Of a stretch of 64,000 nt of DNA, positions 9,031 through 17,491 are shown piece after piece. The notes under the pieces were generated by a model that was given only the letters and a program-made list of their open reading frames with translations, was not told where the DNA came from and searched no databases. Position 1 is the first letter of the stretch, and every line of letters begins with the position of its first letter. The position numbers were made by a program, and so were the translations under genes. Source of the DNA: Granulicella sibirica (lineage in GTDB: Bacteria > Acidobacteriota > Terriglobia > Terriglobales > Acidobacteriaceae); assembly GCF_004115155.1 (NCBI RefSeq), contig NZ_RDSM01000001.1, positions 186,001 through 250,000 on the forward strand, written 5' to 3'.

Positions 9031-9894
9031 TCAGGAGGCCGCGACGGCCTCGATCTCCATCGGCGGGGCCACCTTCACGTCCTTCTTACTTGCCCAGACC
9101 ATGACGACGATACCCACAACCACGCTTCCCAGAGCCGCTGTCTGCGCATTGCTCATGCCGAAATAGAGCTTCGGGTTGATGCGAACGAACTCAACCAGGA
9201 AGCGCCCGATGCCGCTCAGCACCAGGTAGAGGCCGGTTAGCCAGCCCAGTGGAAGAACCTTGCGGCCCAGCCTCCAGAGCACCCAGCCGATTGCCAGCGC
9301 GAACAGGAACTCGTAAATCGGAGTCGGCTGCACGAGCGCATCCGGTGGTGTCGGCGGCACGAGCGCGTTTCTCGCCATGTGAACACCCCACGGAAGCGTC
9401 GTGTTCTTGCCGTAGTCGCCATCGCCCGAGGTGAGGCAGCCGATGCGGCCAATGCCATACCCAATAGCCGCTGCCGGGGCAGCCAGGTCGAGCATGCGCA
9501 CCGACGCCCACCAGCCCGACATTCCATCCGGCCGCGCCTCGCGGCCCTGCCACATCAAAGTTGCAATACCAGCCAGAAGCCCACCGAACCAGGCCACACC
9601 TGACTGAAAATACCGCAGAAACCCGGTGAGAACTTCGAAAGGATGATGCCATCCCGGAAGCGCAATCTGCCGCATCGCCTCGACCAGCGCCGGAACATCC
9701 TGCAGTTCGTGCCACGTCTTCGCGCCGAGAACACCGGCCACCGTAACCAGCGTCACGACGTTCAACGCATCCGCATCCACACCATTGCGGAGGAAGTTCT
9801 TGTGCAGCACGATGCCGCCAGCTACCGCCGCCAGCCAGAGGAACAATCCAAACGTCCCGAGATGCAGCGGCCCTACATGGATAAACGGATACAT
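9031..9894 (-). CDS. lgt: Prolipoprotein diacylglyceryl transferase
   Basis: About 287-residue inner-membrane enzyme that transfers diacylglycerol from phosphatidylglycerol to the lipobox cysteine of prolipoproteins, the step before LspA. The start MYPFIHVGPLHLGTFGL is chosen because it is the canonical Lgt N-terminus; a longer frame to 10014 has a non-family leader. Multiple membrane segments are visible. The signature region reads GRIGCLTSGDGDYG at about 149-162, the variant form of the GRxGNFxNxE motif. Upstream of it, WFGGLLAG corresponds to the HGGLLG segment. It ends 4 bp after the SprT-like gene, convergently. Confidence 0.95.
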   Translation of the reverse strand: MYPFIHVGPLHLGTFGLFLWLAAVAGGIVLHKNFLRNGVDADALNVVTLVTVAGVLGAKTWHELQDVPALVEAMRQIALPGWHHPFEVLTGFLRYFQSGVAWFGGLLAGIATLMWQGREARPDGMSGWWASVRMLDLAAPAAAIGYGIGRIGCLTSGDGDYGKNTTLPWGVHMARNALVPPTPPDALVQPTPIYEFLFALAIGWVLWRLGRKVLPLGWLTGLYLVLSGIGRFLVEFVRINPKLYFGMSNAQTAALGSVVVGIVVMVWASKKDVKVAPPMEIEAVAAS

Positions 9895-10041
9895 AAACCT
9901 CGTCCCCGCTGACGTACGCGGCAACCTCAAGTATAGAACGTTCGGCCTCGCGTCAAACGCGAAACCCGTCGCAATAGGAGCACCGCGATCCCCCTCGATC
10001 CGGCCTTTCCCCACAGCTTCATCCGCGATACCCTATTCCTC

Positions 10042-10632
10042 ATGCCCACCAGCAAGACAGTCCAGCCGCCCTCCTTCCCACCCGCCTCGACCATGGAGGT
10101 CCTCTTCTCGCAGGAGGCGATCGCCGCCCGCGTGAAGGCGCTGGGCGATCAGATCTCCGCCGATTACGCCGCGGAATCGGATAGCCAGCACCCCATCGTC
10201 CTGATTGGCGTTCTCAAGGGTGCGGCGATCTTCCTGGCTGACCTCGCGCGCTCGATTCAGATCTCGAACACCTTCGACTTCGTCGCCGTCTCCAGCTATG
10301 GCCGCGCCCGTGTCTCTTCCGGAGCCGTCAAGCTCATCAAGGACATCGACAACCCCATCGAGGGCAAGCACGTGATCCTGGTCGAAGACATACTTGATAC
10401 GGGACTCACTCTGAGCTATCTTCGCGGCCTCATGCTCCAGCACAAGCCTGCCTCGTTGAAGATCGCGACCTGCCTCGACAAGCCCGAACGCCGCCTCGTT
10501 CCCATCGAGGCCGACTACGTAGGCTTCAGCATCCCCAACCAGTTCGTGATCGGCTACGGCATGGACTACGCCGAGATCTATCGCAACATTCCGGACATTC
10601 GGCTGTACCCGGAAGAGGCCGTCGGCCACTAG
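10042..10632 (+). CDS. hpt: Hypoxanthine phosphoribosyltransferase
   Basis: 196-residue cytosolic purine-salvage enzyme converting hypoxanthine (and guanine) plus PRPP to the nucleotide. The PRPP-binding motif VILVEDILDTGLTL is at 111-124. The substrate region KGAAIFLADLAR is near 59-70 and the flexible-loop region SSYGRARVSSG near 84-94. The C-terminal DYVGFSIPNQFVIGYGMDY is the purine-binding loop of the family. The first ~17 residues (Pro/Ser-rich) look like an extension; ATG 10093 (MEVLFSQEAI) is an alternative start. It is divergent from lgt across a 147-bp gap. Confidence 0.95.
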   Translation: MPTSKTVQPPSFPPASTMEVLFSQEAIAARVKALGDQISADYAAESDSQHPIVLIGVLKGAAIFLADLARSIQISNTFDFVAVSSYGRARVSSGAVKLIKDIDNPIEGKHVILVEDILDTGLTLSYLRGLMLQHKPASLKIATCLDKPERRLVPIEADYVGFSIPNQFVIGYGMDYAEIYRNIPDIRLYPEEAVGH

Positions 10633-10652
10633 TCCTTTTGCGACCAGACTCT

Positions 10653-10710
10653 TCCCCTTGAAATCTTAGGGGAGCCGTGTGATACTCCCCTTGAAAGCTA
10701 AGGGGAGTAT
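10653..10710. promoter_or_regulatory. Tandem palindromic operators and overlapping promoter of padR-ADOP
   Basis: Two copies of the motif CCCCTTGAAANCTNAGGGGAG start 33 bp apart, at 10654 and 10687. The second lies in a perfect inverted repeat (10682-10710): 11-bp arms ATACTCCCCTT and AAGGGGAGTAT around GAAAGCT. The first keeps 6-bp arms TCCCCT/AGGGGA. A promoter fits across them: TTGAAA at 10658-10663, 17-bp spacer, GATACT at 10681-10686. The right arm of copy two also contains the AGGGGAG ribosome-binding site of padR. This is the layout expected for autorepression by a PadR protein; the binding itself is inferred. Confidence 0.75.
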
Positions 10711-10713
10711 CCG

Positions 10714-11070
10714 TTGAAGCAAACCGAACTCGACATCATCCGCGGCACGCTCGACCTGCTTATCCTCAAGACGCTGAGTTGGGGGCCGCTGCATGGGTAC
10801 GCGATCGTCAGCGCGATCCGCCAACAGACCGACCACGCGCTCCTGGTCGAGGAAGGCGCTCTGTATCCGAGCCTCTACCGCATGGAAGCTAAGAAGTGGA
10901 TTGTCGCGGAGTGGGGGCTGTCGGAAAACAATCGGCGCGCAAAGTACTACAACCTCACTCCGGAAGGACGTCAGCGTCTGCACGCCGAGGTGAAGACGTG
11001 GCACTCCTACACGGAAGCCGTCACCAAGGTCCTTCAGGCTACGCAGCGGCCAGCGCCGGAGAACGCGTGA
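10714..11070 (+). CDS. PadR-family transcriptional regulator
   Basis: 118-residue winged-helix regulator starting at TTG, preceded by AGGGGAG. The N-terminal domain MKQTELDIIRGTLDLLILKTL, then GPLHGYAIVSAI, is the PadR recognition region, and EEGALYPSLYRMEAKKWIVAEWG forms the wing. A short C-terminal helix mediates dimerisation. Its TGA overlaps the ATG of the ADOP permease (ATGA), the arrangement typical of acidobacterial PadR-ADOP pairs, so it very likely represses its own promoter and the permease. The ligand is not predictable. Confidence 0.93.
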   Translation: MKQTELDIIRGTLDLLILKTLSWGPLHGYAIVSAIRQQTDHALLVEEGALYPSLYRMEAKKWIVAEWGLSENNRRAKYYNLTPEGRQRLHAEVKTWHSYTEAVTKVLQATQRPAPENA

Positions 11071-13736
11071 TGCCGAAGACACCGATGTTCCGCCGGTATC
11101 TTCGCTTCTTCGGTCCGAACCCCGAGCAGGACGTCGAGGACGAGTTCACCTTTCACCTTGCAACGAAGGTCGACGAACTCATCGGTCAGGGGATGACACG
11201 CAAGGCCGCGGAGGCTGAAGCTGCGCAAGCCTTCGGCGATATCCGCAAAGTGCGCGAAACGTGCCGCCAGCTTCAGAGCCGGAACGATGCCCAGGCTCGC
11301 CGGTCAGACTACCTCTCGGGGTGGGGGCAGGACGTGGTCTATGGCTTTCGCCAGCTCTGTCGCCGATGGCCCACGACGCTGCTCGCGGTGCTGACACTTG
11401 GCATCGGCGTCGGGGCCGTCGGAGCGGTCTTTGGGGTCATCCATGCTGTCGTGCTCCGTCCCCTGCCCTTCGCGGATCCGGCAGGGATCGTCACCGTCTG
11501 GTCGACGCGCGAGGGGCGCGACGATGTCGTTACCCCACGCAACTTCGATAGCTGGCGGCGGGACACGCACTCGTTCCGGCAGCTCGCGGCTCTGGAACAA
11601 TCGACATTTACTTTCTCGGAAACCGGGTCGAGCACGCAAGTGACGGGAGGAGCGATCACGTCAAACTTCTTTCCCGTCTTCGGCGTCGCTCCTGAGCTTG
11701 GCCGGACCTTCACGGCGGAAGACGACACACCACCGCGGCAGCACCTTATCGTCCTCAGTCATCGCTTCTGGCACGATCGATTCTCGGGCGATCCTTCCGT
11801 TCTCGGAAGGGAGATTCATCTGGACCGCGAGCCATACACCGTCATCGGCGTCATGCCCGCGAGCTTCGATCTCCGTCCCAACGCGGAGCAGTTCTGGGTT
11901 CCTCTTGGACTCAGCGGGCAGGAGATGAACTGGACGGGAGGGGTTCTGTATGTCTTCGGGCACCTTCAGCCAGGTGTCACGCTGCGCCAGGCCCAGGCAG
12001 AAATGAATGTTCAGGCACGTGTCCTCGAAGCGCGCTATCCCGAGATGAACCGTGGCCGCACCATCCGCGTCGGCGAATTCGCCGCGGACCTCATCGGCGA
12101 CTATCGACGCCAACTCTTCCTTCTCCTCGCGGCCGTCTCTTCCGTCTTCCTCATTGCGTGCGCGAACGTCGCCAACCTGCTTCTTGCCCGCGCGACAGGC
12201 CGCACCCGCGAGCTCACGATCCGCGCCGCTCTCGGGGCTTCGCGCACTCGTCTTCTTCGCCAGTTCCTTACCGAAAGCCTTCTGCTCGGGCTTGCTGGCG
12301 CGGCTGCCGGAGTTCTCTTCGCCTATACCGGCATCCGATTGGCACGGCAGCTTGGAGGCGCTGCCATCCCACGTCTCGGCGAAGCGGGCATCGATCCCAC
12401 GGTCCTTCTCATCCTTCTCGGTCTCGCCGTCTGCTGCGCGCTTCTGTCCGGAACGCTTCCTGCCCTGCGTGCTTCCCGCGTCGACGCTCAGGGAGCCCTG
12501 GTCCAGGGTGGACGAAGCGTCGCCGGGCTCGCTCGCGATCGCACGCGCAACCTATATATCGCCGTCGAGGTTGGGCTCGCGCTTGTGCTGCTGGCCGCCG
12601 CCGGTCTGCTCATCCGTTCGGCTATTGCCGCTCAGAATGTCCATCCGGGCTTCGAGCCCGCACAGGTGATCGCGGGGCGAACGTCCCTGCCTTCAACCGG
12701 GTACGCCACCGCTCCACAGATCGTGACAGCTTATGAGCGAATCCTAGAAACGCTCGCCGCACAACCCGGGGTCCGTTCCGCCGCGCTTACGTCCAAGGTT
12801 CCGCTCAGTACGAGCACGCTGGGCCTGAACCTGAAGCCGGACGTGACCTCGCCGCCGCAAGCCAACGAAGCGTCTACCGAGATGCAGTATGTGAGCCCAT
12901 CGTACTTCGCCACGATGCAGATTCCTCTTGTCCAGGGGCGCGTCTTCAGTCCGCAGGACCGCACGGGGACAGCCCAGGTAGTCATCGTGAACCAGACGCT
13001 CGCCAAACGGCTATGGCCCGGGCGCGAAGCGGTGGGCCAGCAGATGCGGCTTCCCGATCTTGACCCCGTGTCGCCGCTCCGTGAAGTCGCTGGAGTTGTG
13101 GCCGACGTGCACGAAAACGGGCTGATGGTTTCTCCCCCAGCCGTGGTCTACCTCCCGATCGCTCAGGTGCCGCTGAACCCGTGGCACTGGTCCGAGCAAT
13201 CGCTCTATCTTGTCGCCCGCACCCGGACAGGGACCGTCGCCGGACCCGAACTCCTGCGCTCGGTCCTGCAACAGGTCGACTCCGAACTTCCCCTCGGCGA
13301 TACGCTCACGATGGATCAGCGCCTTGCGCGATCGATCGCCTCGGCACGTTTCTACAGCCTTGTTCTCACGATCCTGGGACTCTTTGGCCTTCTGCTCACC
13401 GCCGCGGGAATCTATGGAGTCGTCGCCTACTTCGTGAGCCGGCAGCGCGCGGAGATCGGCATCCGCATGGCGCTTGGATCTACCCGATCCGGAGTGATGC
13501 TCTACGTGGTTCGCCAGGGAATGCAGCCCGTTCTCTCAGGAATCGCCGCTGGCGTCGCGGCGTCTTTTCTCGTATCGGCGATTCTGAAAGCCCAGCTTTA
13601 CGGCGTTGCGACGAACGACCCTCTTACCTTGATCGCCGTCGCAGCGCTGCTTGTGGCGGTCGCATCGGTCGCCTGTTACCTGCCCGCACGGCAGGCTTCG
13701 AAGATCGATCCAATGATCGCCCTGCGGAGCGAATAG
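11070..13736 (+). CDS. ADOP-type MacB-like ABC transporter permease
   Basis: 888-residue membrane protein of the acidobacterial duplicated orphan permease family. The N-terminus carries the ADOP leader (FFGPNPEQDVEDEFTFHL, then AFGDIRKVRETC). A first MacB periplasmic core plus FtsX permease follows (TLLAVLTLGIGVGAVGAVFGV; later FLLLAAVSSVFLIACANVANLLLARATGR), then a second copy ending VSRQRAEIGIRMALGS and LPARQASKIDPMIALRSE. There is no ATPase domain or adjacent ATPase, as usual for ADOPs. The start overlaps the padR stop by 4 bp. Members are thought to be efflux or mechanotransmission permeases; the substrate is unknown. Confidence 0.93.
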   Translation: MPKTPMFRRYLRFFGPNPEQDVEDEFTFHLATKVDELIGQGMTRKAAEAEAAQAFGDIRKVRETCRQLQSRNDAQARRSDYLSGWGQDVVYGFRQLCRRWPTTLLAVLTLGIGVGAVGAVFGVIHAVVLRPLPFADPAGIVTVWSTREGRDDVVTPRNFDSWRRDTHSFRQLAALEQSTFTFSETGSSTQVTGGAITSNFFPVFGVAPELGRTFTAEDDTPPRQHLIVLSHRFWHDRFSGDPSVLGREIHLDREPYTVIGVMPASFDLRPNAEQFWVPLGLSGQEMNWTGGVLYVFGHLQPGVTLRQAQAEMNVQARVLEARYPEMNRGRTIRVGEFAADLIGDYRRQLFLLLAAVSSVFLIACANVANLLLARATGRTRELTIRAALGASRTRLLRQFLTESLLLGLAGAAAGVLFAYTGIRLARQLGGAAIPRLGEAGIDPTVLLILLGLAVCCALLSGTLPALRASRVDAQGALVQGGRSVAGLARDRTRNLYIAVEVGLALVLLAAAGLLIRSAIAAQNVHPGFEPAQVIAGRTSLPSTGYATAPQIVTAYERILETLAAQPGVRSAALTSKVPLSTSTLGLNLKPDVTSPPQANEASTEMQYVSPSYFATMQIPLVQGRVFSPQDRTGTAQVVIVNQTLAKRLWPGREAVGQQMRLPDLDPVSPLREVAGVVADVHENGLMVSPPAVVYLPIAQVPLNPWHWSEQSLYLVARTRTGTVAGPELLRSVLQQVDSELPLGDTLTMDQRLARSIASARFYSLVLTILGLFGLLLTAAGIYGVVAYFVSRQRAEIGIRMALGSTRSGVMLYVVRQGMQPVLSGIAAGVAASFLVSAILKAQLYGVATNDPLTLIAVAALLVAVASVACYLPARQASKIDPMIALRSE

Positions 13737-13752
13737 CCGGCGGACGCACAGA

Positions 13753-13802
13753 GTTCAGACGGACGGACGGGCTCAGACGGACGCAAGGAGTTCAGACAAA
13801 CG
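13753..13802. repeat. Three imperfect copies of a 13-bp motif between convergent genes
   Basis: The motif GTTCAGACGGACG occurs at 13753-13765, as GCTCAGACGGACG at 13771-13783 and as GTTCAGACAAACG at 13790-13802, a spacing of 18-19 bp. The last copy contains the stop codon of the minus-strand oxidoreductase. It probably arose by local slippage. No hairpin or T-run indicating a terminator is seen. Confidence 0.5.
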
Positions 13803-14862
13803 CAACAAGGCCGCGCGACGCAGCTTCGCTTACACCCAGGCCGCCGAACGCACCCGCCAGGAGTTCATAGCTGCGGAGTCGCTTCGCGTGATCCCACACG
13901 ATAGTGTTCACGATCAGCTCGCCGATCTCCAGCTCTCGCGCCATGGCTGTAAGCTCTTCCGCGACCCTGTCCGGAGTGCCGACGAAGTAGCGAGGAAACT
14001 CCCCTTCCTCTGCCGGAAGGGATCCCCACAGCTTCAGTTCCTGGAGCGCGTCTTCGGGAGAGGCCACCGGCCTCCGGTCGTTCTGCCGAATCCTGACCTG
14101 CAAAAGTCGAACGCTGGAGGCGAGATACTCGGCCTCTTCCTGCGTCTCGGCTGCAATGACACCGACGGCCACCGTGGCCTCGGGCCGTTCTTTTCGCGTT
14201 CCCGGGCGGAAGGCCCTTTGGTATTGCTCGATGGCCGCGCGCGTCGCCACCGGCGAAAAGAAATGCGCGAACGCATAGGGAAGGCCGAACTCCACGGCAG
14301 CCGCGGAGCTCCACATGCTCGAGCCGAGCATCCAGACATCGGGTTTGCCCGCTGTGTCGGGAGACATCTTCAGCCGGGAGAACGGGTGCTCCTCAGGAAA
14401 GCCCTTATCCAGGAATGCAAGGAGTTCTGAGACCTGCTCGGGGAAATCGTCTACAGACGGCGCCTTCCGATTTCGCTTCAGCGCCATCGACTCCAGAGGG
14501 CCGCCGCCGGGAGCGCGCCCGATGCCAAGGTCGACGCGGCCCGGGTAGAGCGCTTCCAACGTTTGAAAGACTTCGGCCACCTTCAGCGAGGTGTAGTGCG
14601 GCAGCATGATCCCCCCGGAACCGATCCGGATGCGCTTCGTCTCAGCCCCGATCCGCGCCAGCATGATCTCCGGCGCGGAGCAGGCAAGAGTGTCCATCGC
14701 GTGGTGCTCCGACATCCAGAAGCGGTTGTACCCGAGCGCATCCACACGTCTCGCAAGCGAGATCGAGTTCTGCAACGCATCCGCCGGAGTGCTTCCCGCA
14801 GGAACCGGCGCCTGATCCAACACTGACAACCGCAACCCCGTACCAAAGGTGTCCATACCCAT
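13792..14862 (-). CDS. LLM-class flavin-dependent oxidoreductase (luciferase-like)
   Basis: 356 residues with the bacterial luciferase-like fold. Diagnostic segments are LRLSVLDQAPVPAG at the start, GYNRFWMSEHHAMDTLACSAPE (the family's WxxEHH motif), IRIGSGGIMLPHYTSLKVAEVF and GRVDLGIGRAPGG. This pattern matches the YhbW group of FMN- or F420-independent oxidoreductases; the substrate is unknown. It is cytoplasmic. ATG 14862 gives MGMDTFGTG before the conserved strand; ATG 14856 would be equally good. The gene is convergent with the ADOP gene. Confidence 0.92.
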   Translation of the reverse strand: MGMDTFGTGLRLSVLDQAPVPAGSTPADALQNSISLARRVDALGYNRFWMSEHHAMDTLACSAPEIMLARIGAETKRIRIGSGGIMLPHYTSLKVAEVFQTLEALYPGRVDLGIGRAPGGGPLESMALKRNRKAPSVDDFPEQVSELLAFLDKGFPEEHPFSRLKMSPDTAGKPDVWMLGSSMWSSAAAVEFGLPYAFAHFFSPVATRAAIEQYQRAFRPGTRKERPEATVAVGVIAAETQEEAEYLASSVRLLQVRIRQNDRRPVASPEDALQELKLWGSLPAEEGEFPRYFVGTPDRVAEELTAMARELEIGELIVNTIVWDHAKRLRSYELLAGAFGGLGVSEAASRGLVAFV

Positions 14863-14908
14863 CAGATGATCCAGGCAGGAAATAGACGCATGGCCAAAAC
14901 AAGCCAGA

Positions 14909-15991
14909 TCAGTCCTTCGAGCCCTCGTCCTTGCTCTTCTCCTGCGGCTTGATCGTGCTGCGGACGACCATGAACTTGTTCAGAAGATCGAACCAGAATG
15001 GCGCGCCGAGCGAAAGCGCGGCTCCGGTCAGAAGCCAGCCGATAAAGAGATACACCTTCTCCATGTTTCCGTCTGGCAGTTTGAAAAAGCCGCTTTTCCA
15101 CCCAACCGGAAGTAAGGCAGCATTCGCCACGCTGTCGAACGCCTTCGCTGAGTTGGTCAGCTTGTTGTAGAGGGCCAAATCGCCAACTTCTTTGGAGTCA
15201 GGGCTCGTCGATGGATCGGTGTTCACCGTAGTCGCGCTGTAGGATGAAGCCGCGCTGACCATTGCCTGGCGAACATCACGATCGGTATAGAGCGCTCGGG
15301 CAACACGGATCGAATCGACATTGAAGGTGACGGCAAGGATGATGCCGATGCAGAGCAGGATTTTTTGCGTGTAGCGCTTGTACCAGCCGGACGCCCGGTC
15401 CATGCCGTCGTTGTACCAGCTTTCGAGATGCGTCTGGAAGCTCTCGAGGTCTAACTTGGCACTGACCGCAAGCGAAAACAGCGCCTCCCCTGCCTTATTC
15501 TCCTCGTACTTCCAGTAATGCTCGGCAAGAGAGTTCGCGATCTGCTTCATCGTCTCATCCCCGGTCGCCTTGTTTCGATTGAGGATATCGATCACGGCCA
15601 GAGCAAAGGTCCGGGCCGGAATGTAAGCAGGCAGAAGCATCGGATCGCTCACCACGGTCACCGGCTTATCCGGCTCAATCCCGATGAGGAATCGGAGCAC
15701 CTTCCGTATCGCGTTTCCCAGAAGCTTCACCGATCCCGTCTTCTTCCCCGAATCCTTCTGCGGATCGGAATACAGTCCACGCACGAGGCCGTGATCGTAG
15801 ATTGCATCCACCAGGTCCTTCCCCCAGATGGAGTCGCCCGACACCAGGCTGCGGATGCCACGTTCCAGGTTCGCCGCGCGGAGTTGCAGAAACGTCGAGA
15901 TGATTTCCTGAACCACGGAGGCGATCAGGCTAAGCAGAAGATAGACAAACGACATTCCGATTGCGACGTCCAGAACGACCGACCCAAGCAT
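14909..15991 (-). CDS. Conserved-type membrane protein, unknown function
   Basis: 360 residues. One hydrophobic helix is at the N-terminus (VVLDVAIGMSFVYLLLSLIASVVQEII). A second segment is near residue 210 (ILLCIGIILAVTFNVDSI) and a third near 320 (VYLFIGWLLTGAALSLGAPFWFDLLNKF). Between them are soluble helical regions. The pattern NKFMVV after a membrane helix resembles uncharacterised acidobacterial and proteobacterial membrane proteins I have seen annotated only as hypothetical. The C-terminal tail is charged (KPQEKSKDEGSKD). It is divergent from the radical SAM gene. No function is assigned. Confidence 0.8.
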   Translation of the reverse strand: MLGSVVLDVAIGMSFVYLLLSLIASVVQEIISTFLQLRAANLERGIRSLVSGDSIWGKDLVDAIYDHGLVRGLYSDPQKDSGKKTGSVKLLGNAIRKVLRFLIGIEPDKPVTVVSDPMLLPAYIPARTFALAVIDILNRNKATGDETMKQIANSLAEHYWKYEENKAGEALFSLAVSAKLDLESFQTHLESWYNDGMDRASGWYKRYTQKILLCIGIILAVTFNVDSIRVARALYTDRDVRQAMVSAASSYSATTVNTDPSTSPDSKEVGDLALYNKLTNSAKAFDSVANAALLPVGWKSGFFKLPDGNMEKVYLFIGWLLTGAALSLGAPFWFDLLNKFMVVRSTIKPQEKSKDEGSKD

Positions 15992-16139
15992 TGACTCTCC
16001 TCGAAAACGACGTTTGACTCCATCCCATACGCGGACCGTTTGTATCGGCCCCCTTCCATCCTGTCAACACAATTCCCTTCCACCTTCGAGTTCTGAATTG
16101 CTTCACCTTTCCTTCGCTAAACTGAAAGCTGCGGACGCC

Positions 16140-17378
16140 ATGATGAACACACAACAGAAACTCGAGATCCTGGCCGATGCGGCAAAGTACGATGCTTCTT
16201 GCGCATCGTCGGGAGCAAAGCGCAAAGCCACACCCGGCGGTCTCGGCAACTCCGACGGCGAAGGCATCTGCCACTCCTACACGCCGGACGGGCGATGCGT
16301 CTCGCTGCTCAAGATTCTGCTCACGAACTTCTGCACATACGATTGTGTGTTCTGCGTCAACCGCGTTTCATCGGACATCCAACGCGCACGGTTTACGCCG
16401 GAAGAGGTCGTGAACCTCACCCTGGACTTCTACAAGCGCAACTACATCGAAGGTCTCTTTCTCTCGTCCGGCATCATCCAGTCGCCGGACTACACAATGG
16501 AGCAGCTCATCCAGGTCGCCCGCACCCTCCGCCAGGTCCACAAGTTCGGCGGGTACATCCATCTAAAAACGATTCCCGGATGCGATGAACGCCTGATCGC
16601 CCAGGCCGGCCTTTACGCCGACCGCCTCTCAGCCAATATCGAGCTACCCACGCAAAGCGACCTGGTTCAGCTTGCGCCGGAAAAGAAATCCTCCGTCATC
16701 GAAACGACGATGAACCAGATCCACGTACGAAAACAGGAGTCGGACGAGGACCGAAAGAAATCTCCAAACCGAAAGCCAGCCTCCTTCGCTGCCGCGGGTC
16801 AATCCACCCAGATGGTCGTCGGGGCAACCTCGACCAGCGACCGGCAGATCCTCTCAACGGCCACCCATCTCTACGGGGAGTACAAGCTCAAGCGCATCTA
16901 CTACACCGGCTTCTCCCCTTACCCGGAGGCAGACTCCCGTCTGCCGTTGAAGGCCACTCCACTCATCCGCGAGCACCGGCTCTATCAATCCGACTGGCTC
17001 ATGCGCTTCTACGGCTTCGACGCCACGGAACTGACCACCGACGAGAACCCAAGCCTCTCGCTCACGGAGGATCCGAAGACCACATGGGCCCGCACCCATC
17101 CCGAATTCTTCCCCGTCGACGTGAACGCAGCCCCACGCGAAGCCATCTTGCGTGTCCCCGGCATCGGCTATCGCAACGTCGAGCGCATCCTCTCGATCCG
17201 CCGTTACCACCAGCTCGTCCTCGATGATCTTCGCAAGCTCAACGTCCGCGTGAAGCAGGCACTCCCCTACCTGATCACGCCGGACCACATCCCGACCGGT
17301 GCCGCGCCTAAAGAGGAGCCGGCGACGACCCAGATGGATCTCTTCGCGCCCGTCAGCGCCCTGACTGGGTCGATTTAG
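16140..17378 (+). CDS. Putative DNA modification/repair radical SAM protein
   Basis: About 412 residues. The radical SAM cluster motif is C65-x3-C69-x2-C72 in NFCTYDCVFC, preceded by GEGICHSYTPDGRCVSLLKILLTN. Later parts TIPGCDERLIAQAGLYADRLSANIELPT and YTGFSPYPEADSRLP fit the barrel. The C-terminus has a helix-hairpin-helix (VPGIGYRNVERILSIRRY), a DNA-binding element. This is the family that usually sits beside a uracil-DNA-glycosylase-like gene; no such neighbour is here. The start is the ATG ATG pair at 16140/16143; a longer frame to 16014 has an unconvincing leader. Confidence 0.92.
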   Translation: MMNTQQKLEILADAAKYDASCASSGAKRKATPGGLGNSDGEGICHSYTPDGRCVSLLKILLTNFCTYDCVFCVNRVSSDIQRARFTPEEVVNLTLDFYKRNYIEGLFLSSGIIQSPDYTMEQLIQVARTLRQVHKFGGYIHLKTIPGCDERLIAQAGLYADRLSANIELPTQSDLVQLAPEKKSSVIETTMNQIHVRKQESDEDRKKSPNRKPASFAAAGQSTQMVVGATSTSDRQILSTATHLYGEYKLKRIYYTGFSPYPEADSRLPLKATPLIREHRLYQSDWLMRFYGFDATELTTDENPSLSLTEDPKTTWARTHPEFFPVDVNAAPREAILRVPGIGYRNVERILSIRRYHQLVLDDLRKLNVRVKQALPYLITPDHIPTGAAPKEEPATTQMDLFAPVSALTGSI

Positions 17379-17491
17379 CGGCAACTCCTTCCGGCGCGCC
17401 CATCCCCAAATACCCTGAAACGAACCGGATTCCGCACGAAAACCACTACAACCGCCGATCCCCAATCACAGTAGAATGATCGCTACGCCGC

